A stretch of DNA of 64,000 bases from Paramoeba atlantica (Eukaryota; Discosea). Position numbers and translations under genes: made by a program. Shown piece after piece: positions 41,618 to 51,908 of the stretch. Below the pieces are notes generated by a model that saw only the letters and a list, made by a program, of their open reading frames with translations, was not told where the DNA came from and searched no databases. The stretch is taken from contig CDRNVI010000063.1 of assembly GCA_977017575.1 (NCBI GenBank), forward strand, positions 186,001-250,000. The letters are read 5' to 3'. How positions within the stretch are numbered: the stretch's first letter is position 1; each line of letters opens with the position of its first letter.

Positions 41618-43988
41618 TCGGGGAATCCATAGCTATTGGTTCAGCGAACCCACTGAACTACCAGCGAACCACCAGCGAACCAAGCGAACCACTTTTTGTG
41701 CTAAGCAGTACCACGCAGTAGAAATGGTTTACTCGATGTTACAAAGCAATATTCAACTTATCTTTTTTTCCTTATGTAGTTAGGGTAATTCATCATGGAA
41801 TAATCGTCTTTAAAAAATAGACTCTCTCGAGGTCAACGATGACATGGTATTTAGGACAGTAAATACATGAGTTAATTGACAGCTACGAGTTGTTTGGTAT
41901 TGCTTTGGACGGAGGCACGGATCAGGTTCTCGGTGAACACATCATGGTAGCGGTGCTCTATGTAGGTCCTCATCATTGGGTACTTCCGCCTATGTATCAC
42001 GAAAAACATGGCGCATTTAATGGTGTCCAGATCGGTGCACAAATTGTTGATGATCTTCGCCGCCGTTTAGGGGCGCAACGTCTGCGAAAATGGGCCTACT
42101 TCATAGTAGATGGGGCTGCCGTCAATCATGTGGCCCGGCAGGAGGCTGAGAACGAACTTGGCGAATTGTATCGACGATTGGGCATTTTGGGTGAGAGCGA
42201 TTTCTCATCAATGAGGAATGCGGTTCAAGGATCAATTGCTCAACGCACCTTGTACTCAGCGGTTGGCGCTGGTGACATGCATCGGCCATTTTCTCAACCA
42301 AGTTGCGAAGTCGGCACTAAAGAGTTGGAACACTACGAACCTCTTTCTACTTCGTAAACATTTCACTAATACTTTCTATAGTGGAGCGAAAACTTCAGCT
42401 CGGAAAGGTGAATTTCGGGGTATAGCTCTGGACTTGCGTCTTGAAGAACTTGGTGACGACGTCCATAAGGCCGCAAAAACTGTTTAATCCTACTACAGCC
42501 TTTTGGTGGGACATGGTTTAGGAGATGTCGAGAAAGAAAAAAAATTGATTTCTTTGACAAGCGCAGTTTCTCTCTTGAAACGTTTCGTTGAAACTCCCGG
42601 TGTGGAACTTTACAACGCTCTAGTTTCGACTGCAACGTATGAGCAAAAATATGAAGTCTCAAAAGCCCTGGTCCCCGAAATTTTAGAAGGTCTCGACAAG
42701 GCGCACAAAGCTCCTGTTCATGGATCCCCCAAGCTTTGGGGTGTGACTCGATGGGTATTGGACAAGTTTACCTCAATTAGCTACATTGCCAACAAGGCTC
42801 CGACGATAGCCCGACTAGTGGAGGCGCACTGCCGTAAGAGTAAGAAACCGTCTGCTTCAATAGAGCAATGCTGGGAGTGCTTAAAAACCGAAGGATCAAT
42901 CCAGGCTATCATCAATCAGGCTAACGAATTCTTAAAGCAGTGCGCCCCCATAAAAAATGCTTTGGAACTTTTTTCTGACGTCACAGTCACTCCGAGAGTG
43001 CTTAGTGTTTTCCCTGTTATAAACAACCTTCGCAAGCAAATGTCGTATAATGAACAGGTAGTAGAAGCAATTTTGGGCCATCGAGATCGCGTTCGCCGGC
43101 ATCATCTCCGGGATTTTTTTATGAATGTACAATGGTTAAATCCTATGTATATCCAGTGGTCAGTCCGGAACTCTGATGGGTCTTTCTTGACTTCTCTTCC
43201 TAGTACTGAAATAATGAATGCCATGTTGCGAACTGGCACTCCGATGTTTTCGATATCGGATAACGAATTTAATGATTTTCTTACGTGTGAAGATTATGGT
43301 TGGCGCGCTACACCGCAGTACACAGCGGCGACTTGGTGGGAAGAGACAGGAACACTTAGGTACCCGGAAATATATCGCGCAGCACGATGTTACCTCTGGG
43401 TTCGGCCGATAGTTACAGAATGTGATTCAGTGCTTCCCGTAATGGGACAGAAGTACTGCAGTCGACAGACTAGTATGTCTCCGGAAAAGATGGCAGTGTA
43501 TATTTTCGTACACTGCAATATTAAACGTTTGGATCCTCAAATCAATGCAATTGTTGATTGAGCTTACAATTTTTTTATTAAGATGTATCTTCACTGTTCT
43601 TTTCTTTCTTTGCCAAGGCTCGAGGATAAACTCGACTGACCAAAAAACAAATTAAAAAAAATAAAAAAATCCAGAAGGGTAATTCCCAGATTATTCAGGC
43701 GGCGGTACAAGATTGGTACTGCCGTGGTGTTAGGGGTAGGCTTCCGGTGGGCCTAGGGGGGTGCACAACAAAAAAAATACTTTGGGCGATGAAAACTAAT
43801 GCATGCAAGGAAATAATCCTTTTAGAGATAGAGATACTGTTTCTATAATGCTTTCGACCATCTTGAAGTTTAACACCTGAAGATCCGCGTTAAGTGGTTC
43901 GCTGTGTTCGCTATTTTGTTCACTGAACCAGCGAACACAGCGAACCAGCGAACACACCAGCGAACCAAAAGGTATAGAATCCATCGCC
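41618..43988 (+). mobile_element. hAT-type DNA transposon with CCAGCGAAC subterminal repeats, degraded
   Basis: The left end (about 41618-41695) and right end (about 43893-43988) are inverted relative to each other. GGAATCCATAGCTATTGGTTC on the left matches GGATTCTATACCTTTTGGTTC on the complementary right, 17 of 21 bases, preceded on both by GCGAT. Both ends carry several CCAGCGAAC or GTTCGCTGG motifs, typical of hAT subterminal regions. The body holds a broken hAT transposase on the plus strand. The 8-bp target duplication was not identified. A solo end of the same family lies at 50154-50208. Confidence 0.75.
41890..43561 (+). pseudogene. hAT-superfamily transposase remnant
   Basis: The N-terminal zinc-finger part is missing. 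The frame opens at about 41866, just inside the left end, with FGIALDGGTDQVLGEHIMVA, a catalytic-domain opening with the expected Asp. A CIGHFLNQVAKSAL segment follows (the C..H motif of hAT proteins), then the C-terminal dimerisation region, where ATWWEETGTLRYPEIYRAAR, CYLWVRPIVTECDS and TSMSPEKMAVYIFVHCN follow the hAT order (WW, P, A, L, then N near the end). There is one change of frame near 42280 and one in-frame TAA at 42485-42487, so it cannot make a full transposase as it stands. The damage is light, suggesting fairly recent loss. Confidence 0.8.
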
Positions 43989-44362
43989 AAACACAAAAAG
44001 AGAATCTATTTACGACTGTCAAACGAATAATTTCAAAGATTACATACATACAATACTTTATGTATACGTGTCCGGGTCTTGTGATATAGGTGGGGTGCCC
44101 TCCCCATTTATCCTATATCAAACTTGTTTTTCATTTTTACTTTTTTTTGTATTTCTTTTTTTTCTTCTTTTTTGTTTTTCTTTTTTTATTGACGACCGCC
44201 CACTTTAGAGTCGCCTCTTGGGTCTCTTTGTTTCTGCTGAACGGTCGTGCCCTCGAGCCGAACAGTTGGGGCTTTAATATAACATATGAATCCTATGGAT
44301 ACCAAGATTCCTTTGCAGTTTTCCGACTAATGACTGGAGTATCACTGGAGAAGAGGTTCATA

Positions 44363-45113
44363 GGGGGGTGCACGAAAATATGGGTGGGGGGTCAAAATTC
44401 TTATAATTCGGCCAATTTTGGAAAATAATAGCGCATTCGAGAGCTCTCACAGAGTTACGTGTCATGTGATATTACGTTTTACGTAGTTTCCAGGTATATG
44501 CATTCTCCTGAATACCTTAAAAAGGGCAACTGCAAGTTTTTTTTCCGGTAAAAAAAAGTTAGTATCCACAATTTCCACCTTTTTTCTCCAACACAATTTT
44601 TACGTTCGTTGGAATACTCTCTAAAGTCCTCAAAAATACATCGTATTGCGCCCCTTTTAATTTTTCGACCCCAGAAGCGATCGCTCGTCTCAAATCTGTA
44701 CGATTCGTTGGACAAAGCGAGTTTTTATGCTCGTCCATATCAGAATCGAGAATATTTTAACCAAGAGTATCCTGTGAGACGCTCTAAGTTGCCCACAAGG
44801 CGAATAACAAAATCTGCTCCGTTTCTGCACCTTTTTATTATTCGAATATGACCTTTTCTGGGGCATAGTACTGTATTAGGATCAAAAAAGTCAATAAATT
44901 CACAAAAAAAAGCATGTTTTTCAAAAAACTGCAGAATTTTGCACTTTGAAAAATCATGATTTTTTTAAATTGTTTAAAAAATTTAAAAATGCGGGAAACG
45001 CATTATCACATGACACTTAACTCTGTGAGAGCTCTCGAATGCGCTATTATTTTCCAAAATTGGGCGAGTTATAAGAATTTTGACCCCCCCCCATATTTTC
45101 GTGCACCCCCCTG
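44363..45113. mobile_element. 750-bp MITE with 115-bp inverted ends (GAGAGCTCTC family)
   Basis: The left arm reads GGGGGGTGCACGAAAATATG and continues through GCGCATTCGAGAGCTCTCAC to ATGTGATA. The right arm is its inverted copy over about 115 bases with few mismatches. TA flanks both ends, consistent with Tc1/mariner-type mobilisation. No coding capacity is seen. It interrupts the ULP1-like reading frame. Solo ends of the same family lie at 10408-10514 and 51327-51435. Confidence 0.85.
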
Positions 45114-45453
45114 TATATAAATTATTTACGACGTGCAAAGAACAGTCATTGTTTCCAGGAGCTTGTTGCACGCAATCAACATATGTGACCTGTAGTCGAT
45201 GATATCGTTCGTGCGATAATTTTAAGGTTTCCACAAAGCGATTTAAGTTGTCCATTGCTGCACGAGGAGCGTGTTGTATTAAACTGTCAAAGACTAGAAG
45301 GGTGTTGGAAGAGACCCGAACAAGTGAGCTTCGTAAAGGACCTGAAATCGCCGATCCACGAGTGTGCGCGTTGTCTAGCGTCTCGTTCTCGTTCGAATCG
45401 ACAGTCTTTGAAAGGATAAAGGGAACTATTAATAAAGTTTCAATGATTTCCAT
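45114..45453 (-). pseudogene. ULP1/SENP-like (C48) cysteine protease fragment
   Basis: The reading frame contains TLLVFDSLIQHAPRAAMDNL and, 50 residues after FDSL, the sequence CVQQAPGNNDCSLHVVNNLY. The latter matches the Q...N.DC...V.N active-site Cys block of C48 proteases, and FDSL matches the Asp that precedes it. The catalytic His is not clearly seen. The frame is cut at its 3' side by the MITE. Such proteases are carried by several DNA transposon groups (KDZ, some CACTA and MULE elements), so it may belong to the surrounding 4.4-kb element. A captured host SENP gene is the alternative. Confidence 0.5.
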
Positions 45454-45863
45454 AAAAGAAAATATTACGCTACATTTACTCTACCTTTTTGGTAAAAAAA
45501 ATTGTTCAATTTTTTTTTCGGACAATTTGTTTTCTTCTAAACGGCACTATAAGTGGGGGGGTACCCCGGCACAGTAAATAGAAAAAGAAGTTTCTTATTC
45601 AGCGTTTTTCACTGAGCTTTCGGTCCTTATCTGTACGGCGGAAAACCTAGCTTTATTAACCTTTTGCTTGAAGTACTACATTACGAAAAGCGCAAAATGT
45701 ACATTCACAGAGATCTCCTTAACCGTCTAACGTTAGATGCTTTCTTTGTTGCGTGCTCAACAGAGCATCAAAACACGCAGTCTCTAGTCCCATCTACACT
45801 GTACAAAGAACTGACACCTGTCTACTTTATCGTGTTCCTACACGTATCTGTTCTCCTCTTCCT

Positions 45864-47501
45864 CTACACTTTTTCTTCCTCTTTGCATCCACTTTCTTCC
45901 TCTTCCTCTGCCTCATAGGTAAATCCCAACACCTCCGTGGTACCCGAGCCACTCCGTGACAGTACCACCTCCTCCCTCCACTGCCTCAACCCGGATGCGG
46001 TCATAGGCTCCAGCACTCCCTCCGGTGCTGCTCCGTCCCCCGGTACCCTACTAACTCTACTCAGCCCCTCCCAATCGATGCCCTGAAAAAAAGCATGTTT
46101 TTTCAACAAACTCGCCCCCGTAACCCTTTTCATCGGATTCTTCCGCAGCAACAGTCGTAACAAATCACATGCGGCAGGCGACAACACCCCAATCGGCAGT
46201 GCCACCGGTTCGGCTATAATTTTCGCAAAAACCTCCCCCGGGGTACTTCCCCCAAACGGAGGGGACCCCAGGAGCATTTCATACACCATGACCCCGAGGG
46301 CCCAGTAGTCCACCCCGGACCCATAGCCTTTTCGTCGAATCACCTCCGGCGCGAGATACAGCGGGGTGCCACAGAACGTGTACGCCTGCTGCGCCTCCTC
46401 GAGCAACAGCGTGCGAGCGAGTCCCATGTCCGTAAGCACACAGTGCCCTTCGGAATTAAAAACCACATTGTCGGGTTTAAGATCGCGATAGATAATCCCG
46501 TGGGAGTGGAGATGGGAGAGCGCACAGAGGAGCTGTGCCGCGTAGAGGGCAGTAGTGGGCTCCGGGAGACGTCGATGATGGGTGAGGAAACGGCTAAGGG
46601 AGCCGTTGGGGAGGTAGGGCATGAGGAAACATAATTTTTGGGGCGTCTGGAACGCGGCCTCGAGGCGGATGAGGAAGGGATGACGGAGCTGGAGAAGGAT
46701 TTGCCGTTCGGAGAGAATGAGCTTAAGGTCGAGAGATTCGGATTTGCGGATGATTTTGAGCGCGCTGATGCGGTGTGTGGTTTTGTGTTGAACTTTAAAG
46801 ACTTTTCCAAAGCTGCCTTCGCCTAATATACCGAGGGGTTCGAAATCTTGTAATGAAATTTTGTGACGGCAAGCCGCTTGACTGATTTTATTATTTCTCC
46901 CCAAGCTGTGATGACTAAACGGAGTTAGTGAATGTGTTGGCATGGGTTGCTTCTGGTTAACGCATTCGGTTTTGGAATGAATCGATTCCTCCACTATCTT
47001 AGTTTGACGCATCTCAATTGCTTTTTCAAAGTCAGGGGACGTATGCAAATTTTCATCCCCACTCTGAACGCTATTCTCGTGCATTTGTCCCTGAGAAGGA
47101 AAGTCCAATAAATATAAATTCGAGTCAGCAATTGCGGTTCGGAGAGAGCTGACCCACGAGCACAACAGTGCTTCATCGGTGACCCGTAAGCGGAGCTTTG
47201 ATTTACGCAACGGGACGCATAAGACGAATGTTTTCTCATCTCGGACTGATATGGAAGAGCCAGCCAGAGGAAGCTTTAAATACGGTGTCTTTCCATTCGA
47301 CCCTTTATAAATCTCTAGCGTATTTCTGCGTAGAACGCCCCAATGTGTGTTGTAAGAATTGAAAATTTTCCCGTTATGGATGCGAAGGTGAGAAGAAAAG
47401 CCCGTAAACTCACTGTTTGTTTTAGGAGCAGAAATTGTTCTAGTCTCCTGAGGACGACACTCCCATTTCTGATTCGTGCAAGGTAGAGAACACGCCGCCA
47501 T
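45864..47501 (-). CDS. PH-domain AGC protein kinase (AKT/RAC-like)
   Basis: In the 545-residue kinase, residues 35-130 resemble a PH domain (GKIFNSYNTHWGVLRRNTLE, ending LLCSWVSSLRTAI). The kinase domain spans about 220-480: LGEGSFGKVFKV, Lys249 in ISALKI, Glu265, YRDLKPDN for the catalytic loop, Asp358 in DMG, the activation-loop Thr375 in YTFCGTPLYLAPEV, and GVDYWALGVMVYEML. The usual DFG is DMG and HRD is YRD; AGC kinases often use YRD, but DMG is uncommon. A C-terminal tail includes VLGFTYEA, close to an AGC hydrophobic motif, then an acidic end. PH plus AGC points to AKT-like phosphoinositide signalling at membranes. Confidence 0.92.
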   Translation of the reverse strand: MAACSLPCTNQKWECRPQETRTISAPKTNSEFTGFSSHLRIHNGKIFNSYNTHWGVLRRNTLEIYKGSNGKTPYLKLPLAGSSISVRDEKTFVLCVPLRKSKLRLRVTDEALLCSWVSSLRTAIADSNLYLLDFPSQGQMHENSVQSGDENLHTSPDFEKAIEMRQTKIVEESIHSKTECVNQKQPMPTHSLTPFSHHSLGRNNKISQAACRHKISLQDFEPLGILGEGSFGKVFKVQHKTTHRISALKIIRKSESLDLKLILSERQILLQLRHPFLIRLEAAFQTPQKLCFLMPYLPNGSLSRFLTHHRRLPEPTTALYAAQLLCALSHLHSHGIIYRDLKPDNVVFNSEGHCVLTDMGLARTLLLEEAQQAYTFCGTPLYLAPEVIRRKGYGSGVDYWALGVMVYEMLLGSPPFGGSTPGEVFAKIIAEPVALPIGVLSPAACDLLRLLLRKNPMKRVTGASLLKKHAFFQGIDWEGLSRVSRVPGDGAAPEGVLEPMTASGLRQWREEVVLSRSGSGTTEVLGFTYEAEEEEESGCKEEEKV

Positions 47502-47719
47502 ATTCGTGATACAACTTACGAGTAGGTGGCGAACACGTCACAACGATCAGACATCAATTTCCTCTCTTCATATAAAAACCAAATATGACATGAATGAACG
47601 AATCATAAAATACGCTAGTTCACCTGATTCTCACTCATTATGAAAAGAAATGAAAAACAAAGAGGAAAATGTTATCTCTCATTACGTACATGCGGTATCA
47701 CCATATATCCCCACCCCTG

Positions 47720-48619
47720 TCACTCCATCTCCCCACACTTCCCCTTCGTATAATCCCTCAACCTTTTATCCAAAAACACCACCAACTTCTTACACGCCAC
47801 CACCGCCGTCTCCCACACCCTCCCCATCTCCCCCTCCCTCCCGCCTCCCCCCATCCGAAAACTCACCCCTTCCGTCGGGGTGTGGCCGTAGCACACGTAC
47901 CACCCCCCGCCCCTTCCCGCCGCGGCCTCCTCCCGGGTCGGGTCCACCACCACCCGCTCCCCGAGCACCACCACGGAGGCCGACACCACGAGGTCCCGCA
48001 TCGGGACCCCGGCGTCCTGGAGCGCCAGCCCCGCGGCGTTCACCACCGCCGCCTCCACCCCCCCTTCCTCCTGGAGCACCTGGATGTGGAGGTCCAGCGT
48101 ACTGTGGGGGTAGGCCCCGCGGAGGATGGCCCCCGCGAGGGTGTCGAGGACCGCCTGGGCCAGCAGCCGGTCTCGGCTACCACTACCACCACTGCTACTC
48201 GTAGTGGAGTACAGCCCCCCACGTGACCCGGTGTTTGCGCGGGAGCTGGCAAAGACAAGGTCACAGGTGAGGAGGAGGGCCCCGGGGGTGGGGGGTTCAT
48301 CCATAGGGGAAGTAGAAGTAGAGGTAGAGGTTGAAGAAGAGGAACCCCCCGCCCGGGGGTGTAGTGCGGCAGGGGGGAGGGTTGTGGTTGCGGTGCTGAC
48401 TACGGCGCCGGAGGCTGCGGCGGAGAGGCTGAGGGGCTCGGTGGCTTTGGGGCCGTAGACGGCGGCGACGACTTTGGTGCCCCCGAGGTCGAGCGCACAG
48501 CTGCCGTCGGCGGTGTGGAGGATGCCGAGGGAGAGGGAGGTGTCGCGCCACTCGGTGAGGCGTCGTCCGTCACGGCGGAGACCGGCGAGGGAGATGTGTT
48601 CGTGGTGGCGGGAGACCAT
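47720..48619 (-). CDS. RRP41: exosome RNase PH-type subunit RRP41
   Basis: The 299-residue protein has the RRP41 signature at its N-terminus: ISLAGLRRDGRRLTEWRDTS, LGILHTADGSCALDLGGTKV, VAAVYGPKATE. The C-terminal half has GGVEAAVVNAAGLALQDAGV and PMRDLVVSASVVVLG. It is a ring subunit of the RNA exosome, which processes and degrades RNA. Ser/Thr- and Gly-rich inserts around residues 65-105 and 140-148 make it longer than the usual 245. The gene is very GC-rich compared with its flanks, which creates long Pro-rich antisense ORFs that are not genes. Confidence 0.92.
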   Translation of the reverse strand: MVSRHHEHISLAGLRRDGRRLTEWRDTSLSLGILHTADGSCALDLGGTKVVAAVYGPKATEPLSLSAAASGAVVSTATTTLPPAALHPRAGGSSSSTSTSTSTSPMDEPPTPGALLLTCDLVFASSRANTGSRGGLYSTTSSSGGSGSRDRLLAQAVLDTLAGAILRGAYPHSTLDLHIQVLQEEGGVEAAVVNAAGLALQDAGVPMRDLVVSASVVVLGERVVVDPTREEAAAGRGGGWYVCYGHTPTEGVSFRMGGGGREGEMGRVWETAVVACKKLVVFLDKRLRDYTKGKCGEME

Positions 48620-49088
48620 GGAGGGGTGAGGAAGGATAGAAGGGGTAGAAGAAGAATCTGTAATGGGGACAAAGTTTATTAAGAAAGGTTTTTTGGTTAA
48701 GAAGATTATGCTGCTGCCCGATTTAAAGAGGACACATCAAGAGAGTGTGAAAGAGGCGAACCTATTTAAAAAAACAATAATTTTGTCAACGAAATGCGAA
48801 GCATAAATGGCAGGTGCTGCTATCAGTACGACATCAAAGCGACTTATCTATTTCACAGGCCGGAGTAATCTTTATGCTTTACGCATTACGTTTTCGGGAG
48901 GCAGTAGCGTAGAAAAAAACAAAATAATGTAATCATAAAACGAACTTCTACGGGAAACGTGATCAGTTCTACTGTATTTATAGCAATCGAGAATTTCAGA
49001 AATCACTTTTACTGCACATCAAAAGATGGCATGATAGTCTTCCTTGTTCAGTGCCGTATTTTTTAGACCCTCTTACAATGGAAGTAGA

Positions 49089-49424
49089 TCACGAAGCGGG
49101 CTTTGCGGCCTGTGGATTCTTTACGACAAGAATTACGTTATCACCCCGCACAAAAACTTTAGAAAGGGATCTTCGTTTTGGGACACCTCGAGTACTGCTT
49201 TTATCTCGTTCAACCCAGATTTCTTGAACATTATCCATAATGAGGTTCATGTGTCGGTCAAAGGCGCGTACACGCCCAAGCATTTTGTGATTATCCCGAC
49301 AATATACGAATATTTGCGCGCCGGACTTCAAGCTTGAATCCAAAACACTGAGCGGACCACGTTCGAACTCTTCTCTTTCGGCTTCGTCAGCTGCTTCTCG
49401 GGTCAGCGGCTTGTGTGTTACCAT
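49089..49424 (-). CDS. SMD2: Sm protein D2 of spliceosomal snRNPs
   Basis: The 111-residue protein has the SmD2 sequence order: FERGPLSVLDSSLKSGAQIF before Sm motif 1, VYCRDNHKMLGRVRAFDRHM with NLIMDNVQEIW, and Sm motif 2 SKVFVRGDNVILVV. The insert between motifs (ERDKSSTRGVPKRR) is typical for D2 and distinguishes it from LSm proteins. It forms the Sm heptamer on snRNAs used in trans-splicing and cis-splicing. Length matches the family (about 110-118). Confidence 0.93.
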   Translation of the reverse strand: MVTHKPLTREAADEAEREEFERGPLSVLDSSLKSGAQIFVYCRDNHKMLGRVRAFDRHMNLIMDNVQEIWVERDKSSTRGVPKRRSLSKVFVRGDNVILVVKNPQAAKPAS

Positions 49425-50075
49425 AGTGAGAGTGACAAGTTATAAGAAAGTAAATGATAGCACTATAGGATAAATTAGCAGTTCTTCTGAATCCAAATTT
49501 GTACGCTGTATTTGTTTCACATGAAAGCGAGACAAAGAGTAGAGTATAAATGGGGAGGAAAAGAGCTCAAGGAGGAAGGTTCGCAATATTAAGTACCCTT
49601 GCGACATCTGCTGTCCTAGCAAAAATCGTATGCCGGTATAGGACTATTCACCCGAACAGTGCTATTATACAAAGTGGTGCAATTTTCACTTTAATTTGAT
49701 AAATACAGTATCATGAAGTTTACACTGTAAACTTTACAGTGTAAAATTTATGCTTTATACTATAAATTTTATACTTTATATTACTTTGTTCCAATTTGAA
49801 ATAAGAAAGCTAATGGTTTCCAAGTTTTATTGAAGGGTATCCATACAGTTTCAGATACTAGTCGTGCTTATAGAATGTTTCTTTTCATAAACAGACAGAA
49901 CGCCTGAATTCCAACGGACCGAAACTATTAATCATCATTTAGAGATGTATAACCCTTTTGGCAGGGGAAGCTGAGGTAGAGTTTATTCTATACACAATTC
50001 TATACAGCTTATTCTAAGTACAATGGCACAACCAATAATGATAATAATTCAAATACAATGACCACAAGTCAAATT

Positions 50076-51129
50076 ACTGTACCCCCCCTAGTTATCTGTC
50101 GTTACTTTTCGAGGGGTGCGACAGATAACTTTTTTAAGTCAAGGTTTCTAGATGGGTTCGCTGTTTCGTTCACTGAACCAGCGAACCAGTGAACACCAGC
50201 GGGCCAACGAGTATGAATGATGTGATTGAGGTCTATTTCAGACACGGATGAAGTCACGACAGCCAAGAACGCCTCCAAGGAACCGAAAGAACTGCAGGGC
50301 AGAACGCGAAAAGACAAAACAAAAGCACCTGGCGGAGTACTTGGCAAGTACTTAGTACGTACTATCCGTACTAGGGAGATGTATGACTTGCGGGTTATAA
50401 CCTTGCGTGTCGATCATGATCTTCTCAAAGCACAGCACTACTCGCTTCGAAAAATAGCCTAATTCTGCTTTAAAGGATGAGCATGTTACAGCAATAGTGA
50501 CCTTCAATTTTTAGTTAGCGCATCAAAAGTTTCGATGCGCATGATTTTGATTCAAGTACGCATGATAAGACGCCGAAAATCGCGAAAAATGGCGTGTCAC
50601 TTTACAGAACTACCGCTCTACCCTCGATTATTAATCAAAAATGAGAAATTTAATGAAAAAAAAGTCTAAAAAAAAAATGAAAAACTAAAAAGGATGTGTT
50701 TTGCTGGTCTAGGGGTACCAGGCATTCTCTTTAAAAATTCCCCGCAAAGCTTAGGGTTACATTAACAAGGTTGTTCGTTAAAAAAATTACCCAAAAAAGA
50801 GGAAACAAATAACTTTGTTTCAATATACTGTTTCAATATACTGCGGAGGGGAGAGAAAGAGTGGGGTTGAGGTTACTGTGGTGTGGAGGGGAGAGAGAGT
50901 GGGATTGAGGGATACTGTGACCCATAATGTGCTTCTGCCTCGGAGAACCATGAGGCGGGGTAATCTACACTGTATGTTAAAAACGCAGCTAATCGCAAAA
51001 AAAATCAGCGCCGCTTCGCAACGCCTGTTTTGTCCGACTGACAATTATGTAGGGGGAGGGTGAATTCATCTTTTCTCAGAACTGACAAATAAGTAGGGGG
51101 GTGACAATTATGTAGGGGGGGATGGTACC
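50076..51129. mobile_element. 1-kb nonautonomous element with C-run/G-run termini
   Basis: The left end is ACTGTACCCCCCCTAGTTAT, followed by a hairpin whose arms AGTTATCTGTCG and CGACAGATAACT enclose a loop with TTTTCGA. The right end at 51082-51129 has GACAAATAAGTAGGGGGG and GACAATTATGTAGGGGGGG then ATGGTACC. A CGCCGCTTCG hairpin sits near 51008. No coding capacity is seen. Ends resemble those at 29776-31508 and 41202. Confidence 0.55.
50154..50208. repeat. solo end of the CCAGCGAAC hAT family
   Basis: GGTTCGCTGTTTCGTTCACT followed by GAACCAGCGAACCAGTGAAC and CCAGCGGGCC matches the right end of the hAT element at 43893-43988. No matching second end was found nearby. Confidence 0.7.
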
Positions 51130-51326
51130 TTGCTAAGCGAAGCTGCTTCGCATTACCGAAGCTGTACTAAACTTACTGAGCAATTGTACTAAACTCCCGA
51201 TTCGAATATTACTCTAGATATTCAGTGCAGGTCCGTGTGATTTCTCTCATGGTGCTGTCAGAAAGATTGTGATGCTATATTGTATGAGATTCATCATAAA
51301 TGTTGTTAGCACGAACTAAAGACATA

Positions 51327-51435
51327 CAGGGGGTGGCACGGAAAGATGGGGGGTCAAAGGTCGTAAAACTTGGCCGATTTTGGAAAATAGCACCGCATTC
51401 GAGAGCTCTCGAAGAGCTACGTGTTGCCTAATATG
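51327..51435. mobile_element. single end of the GAGAGCTCTC MITE family
   Basis: CAGGGGGTGGCACGGAAAGA through GCATTCGAGAGCTCTCGAAG and TACGTGTTGCC matches the left arm of the MITE at 44363 with moderate divergence. No partner arm was found. Confidence 0.7.
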
Positions 51436-51908
51436 CGCATGTTTAAAAATGCGCTTCCTGTCTCTTAAACTTTTCATTGTTCACAGAAAAATACGTTTTC
51501 GAAACTTGCAATTTTCCCCCTCCCATCGGATGTGCCAGACGTGCGCTGACTCATCCCGTCGATCATCCCGATCACCGCGGGACAACTCCACTTCTCTTGG
51601 GCGCACCCACATTTGGGTTTTTCATCAGTGCATTGGTTTTCTGCCCAGCTAACCTCGCAATTACGCCATCGGCGCCCGCTCAACCACTATCGGTCCGCTC
51701 AGCCAACCCCACTCTTCCAACACCCCTGCCCCCGTCCAACCAGTCTTCCGAGTCAAATCCTTGTTACTGGGGGATCTGTTTATAGGGGGTTTACGATAAA
51801 TATTTTTTCACGGTTCCAGCGAGGAAAACTCACGGTTTCAGATCCCGCAGTAGCAAGGGTCTTTCCATGTCCCACCTAGACTTGCACTGTGCAAGTTGGG
51901 CATCGCAA

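Larger units (their letters stand above)
41202..45575. mobile_element. 4.4-kb DNA element with ACTGTG/C-run terminal inverted repeats, host to nested insertions
   Basis: The left terminus begins ACTGTGCCCCCCCACTTATA and continues GTGCCG. The right terminus at 45542-45575 is CGGCACTATAAGTGGGGGGG then TACCCCGGCACAGT, the inverted counterpart with a six-base insertion. The left end also forms a hairpin (CTTATAGTGCCG at 41216 with CGGCACTATAAG at 41243). Inside are a broken hAT transposon (41618-43988), a MITE (44363-45113) and a ULP1-like protease fragment (about 45114-45453). The element lies between two minus-strand genes. An alternative is two separate C-run elements whose outer ends happen to face each other. 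Confidence 0.6.
49425..51908. other. 2.5-kb intergenic region with several transposon ends
   Basis: No protein gene is supported. From left to right it holds AT-rich sequence with TTTACAGTGTAAA-type palindromes near 49720-49770, a C-run element (50076-51129) with a hAT-family end inside it, and a GAGAGCTCTC-family end (51327-51435). A stretch near 50609 (ACTACCGCTCTACCCTCGAT) resembles one near 7516. Confidence 0.6.

Noticed and set aside
41202-45575. Polinton-type large DNA virus-like element
   Set aside because: A ULP1-like protease alone suggested it, but there is no capsid, polymerase or integrase, and the short C-run termini are of a different kind.
47650-48226. Pro-rich plus-strand ORFs
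   Set aside because: They are antisense to RRP41, low in complexity, and contain no motif.
49720-49770. TTTACAGTGTAAA palindromes as a regulatory site
   Set aside because: They are short and AT-rich in an AT-rich gap; chance is a sufficient explanation.
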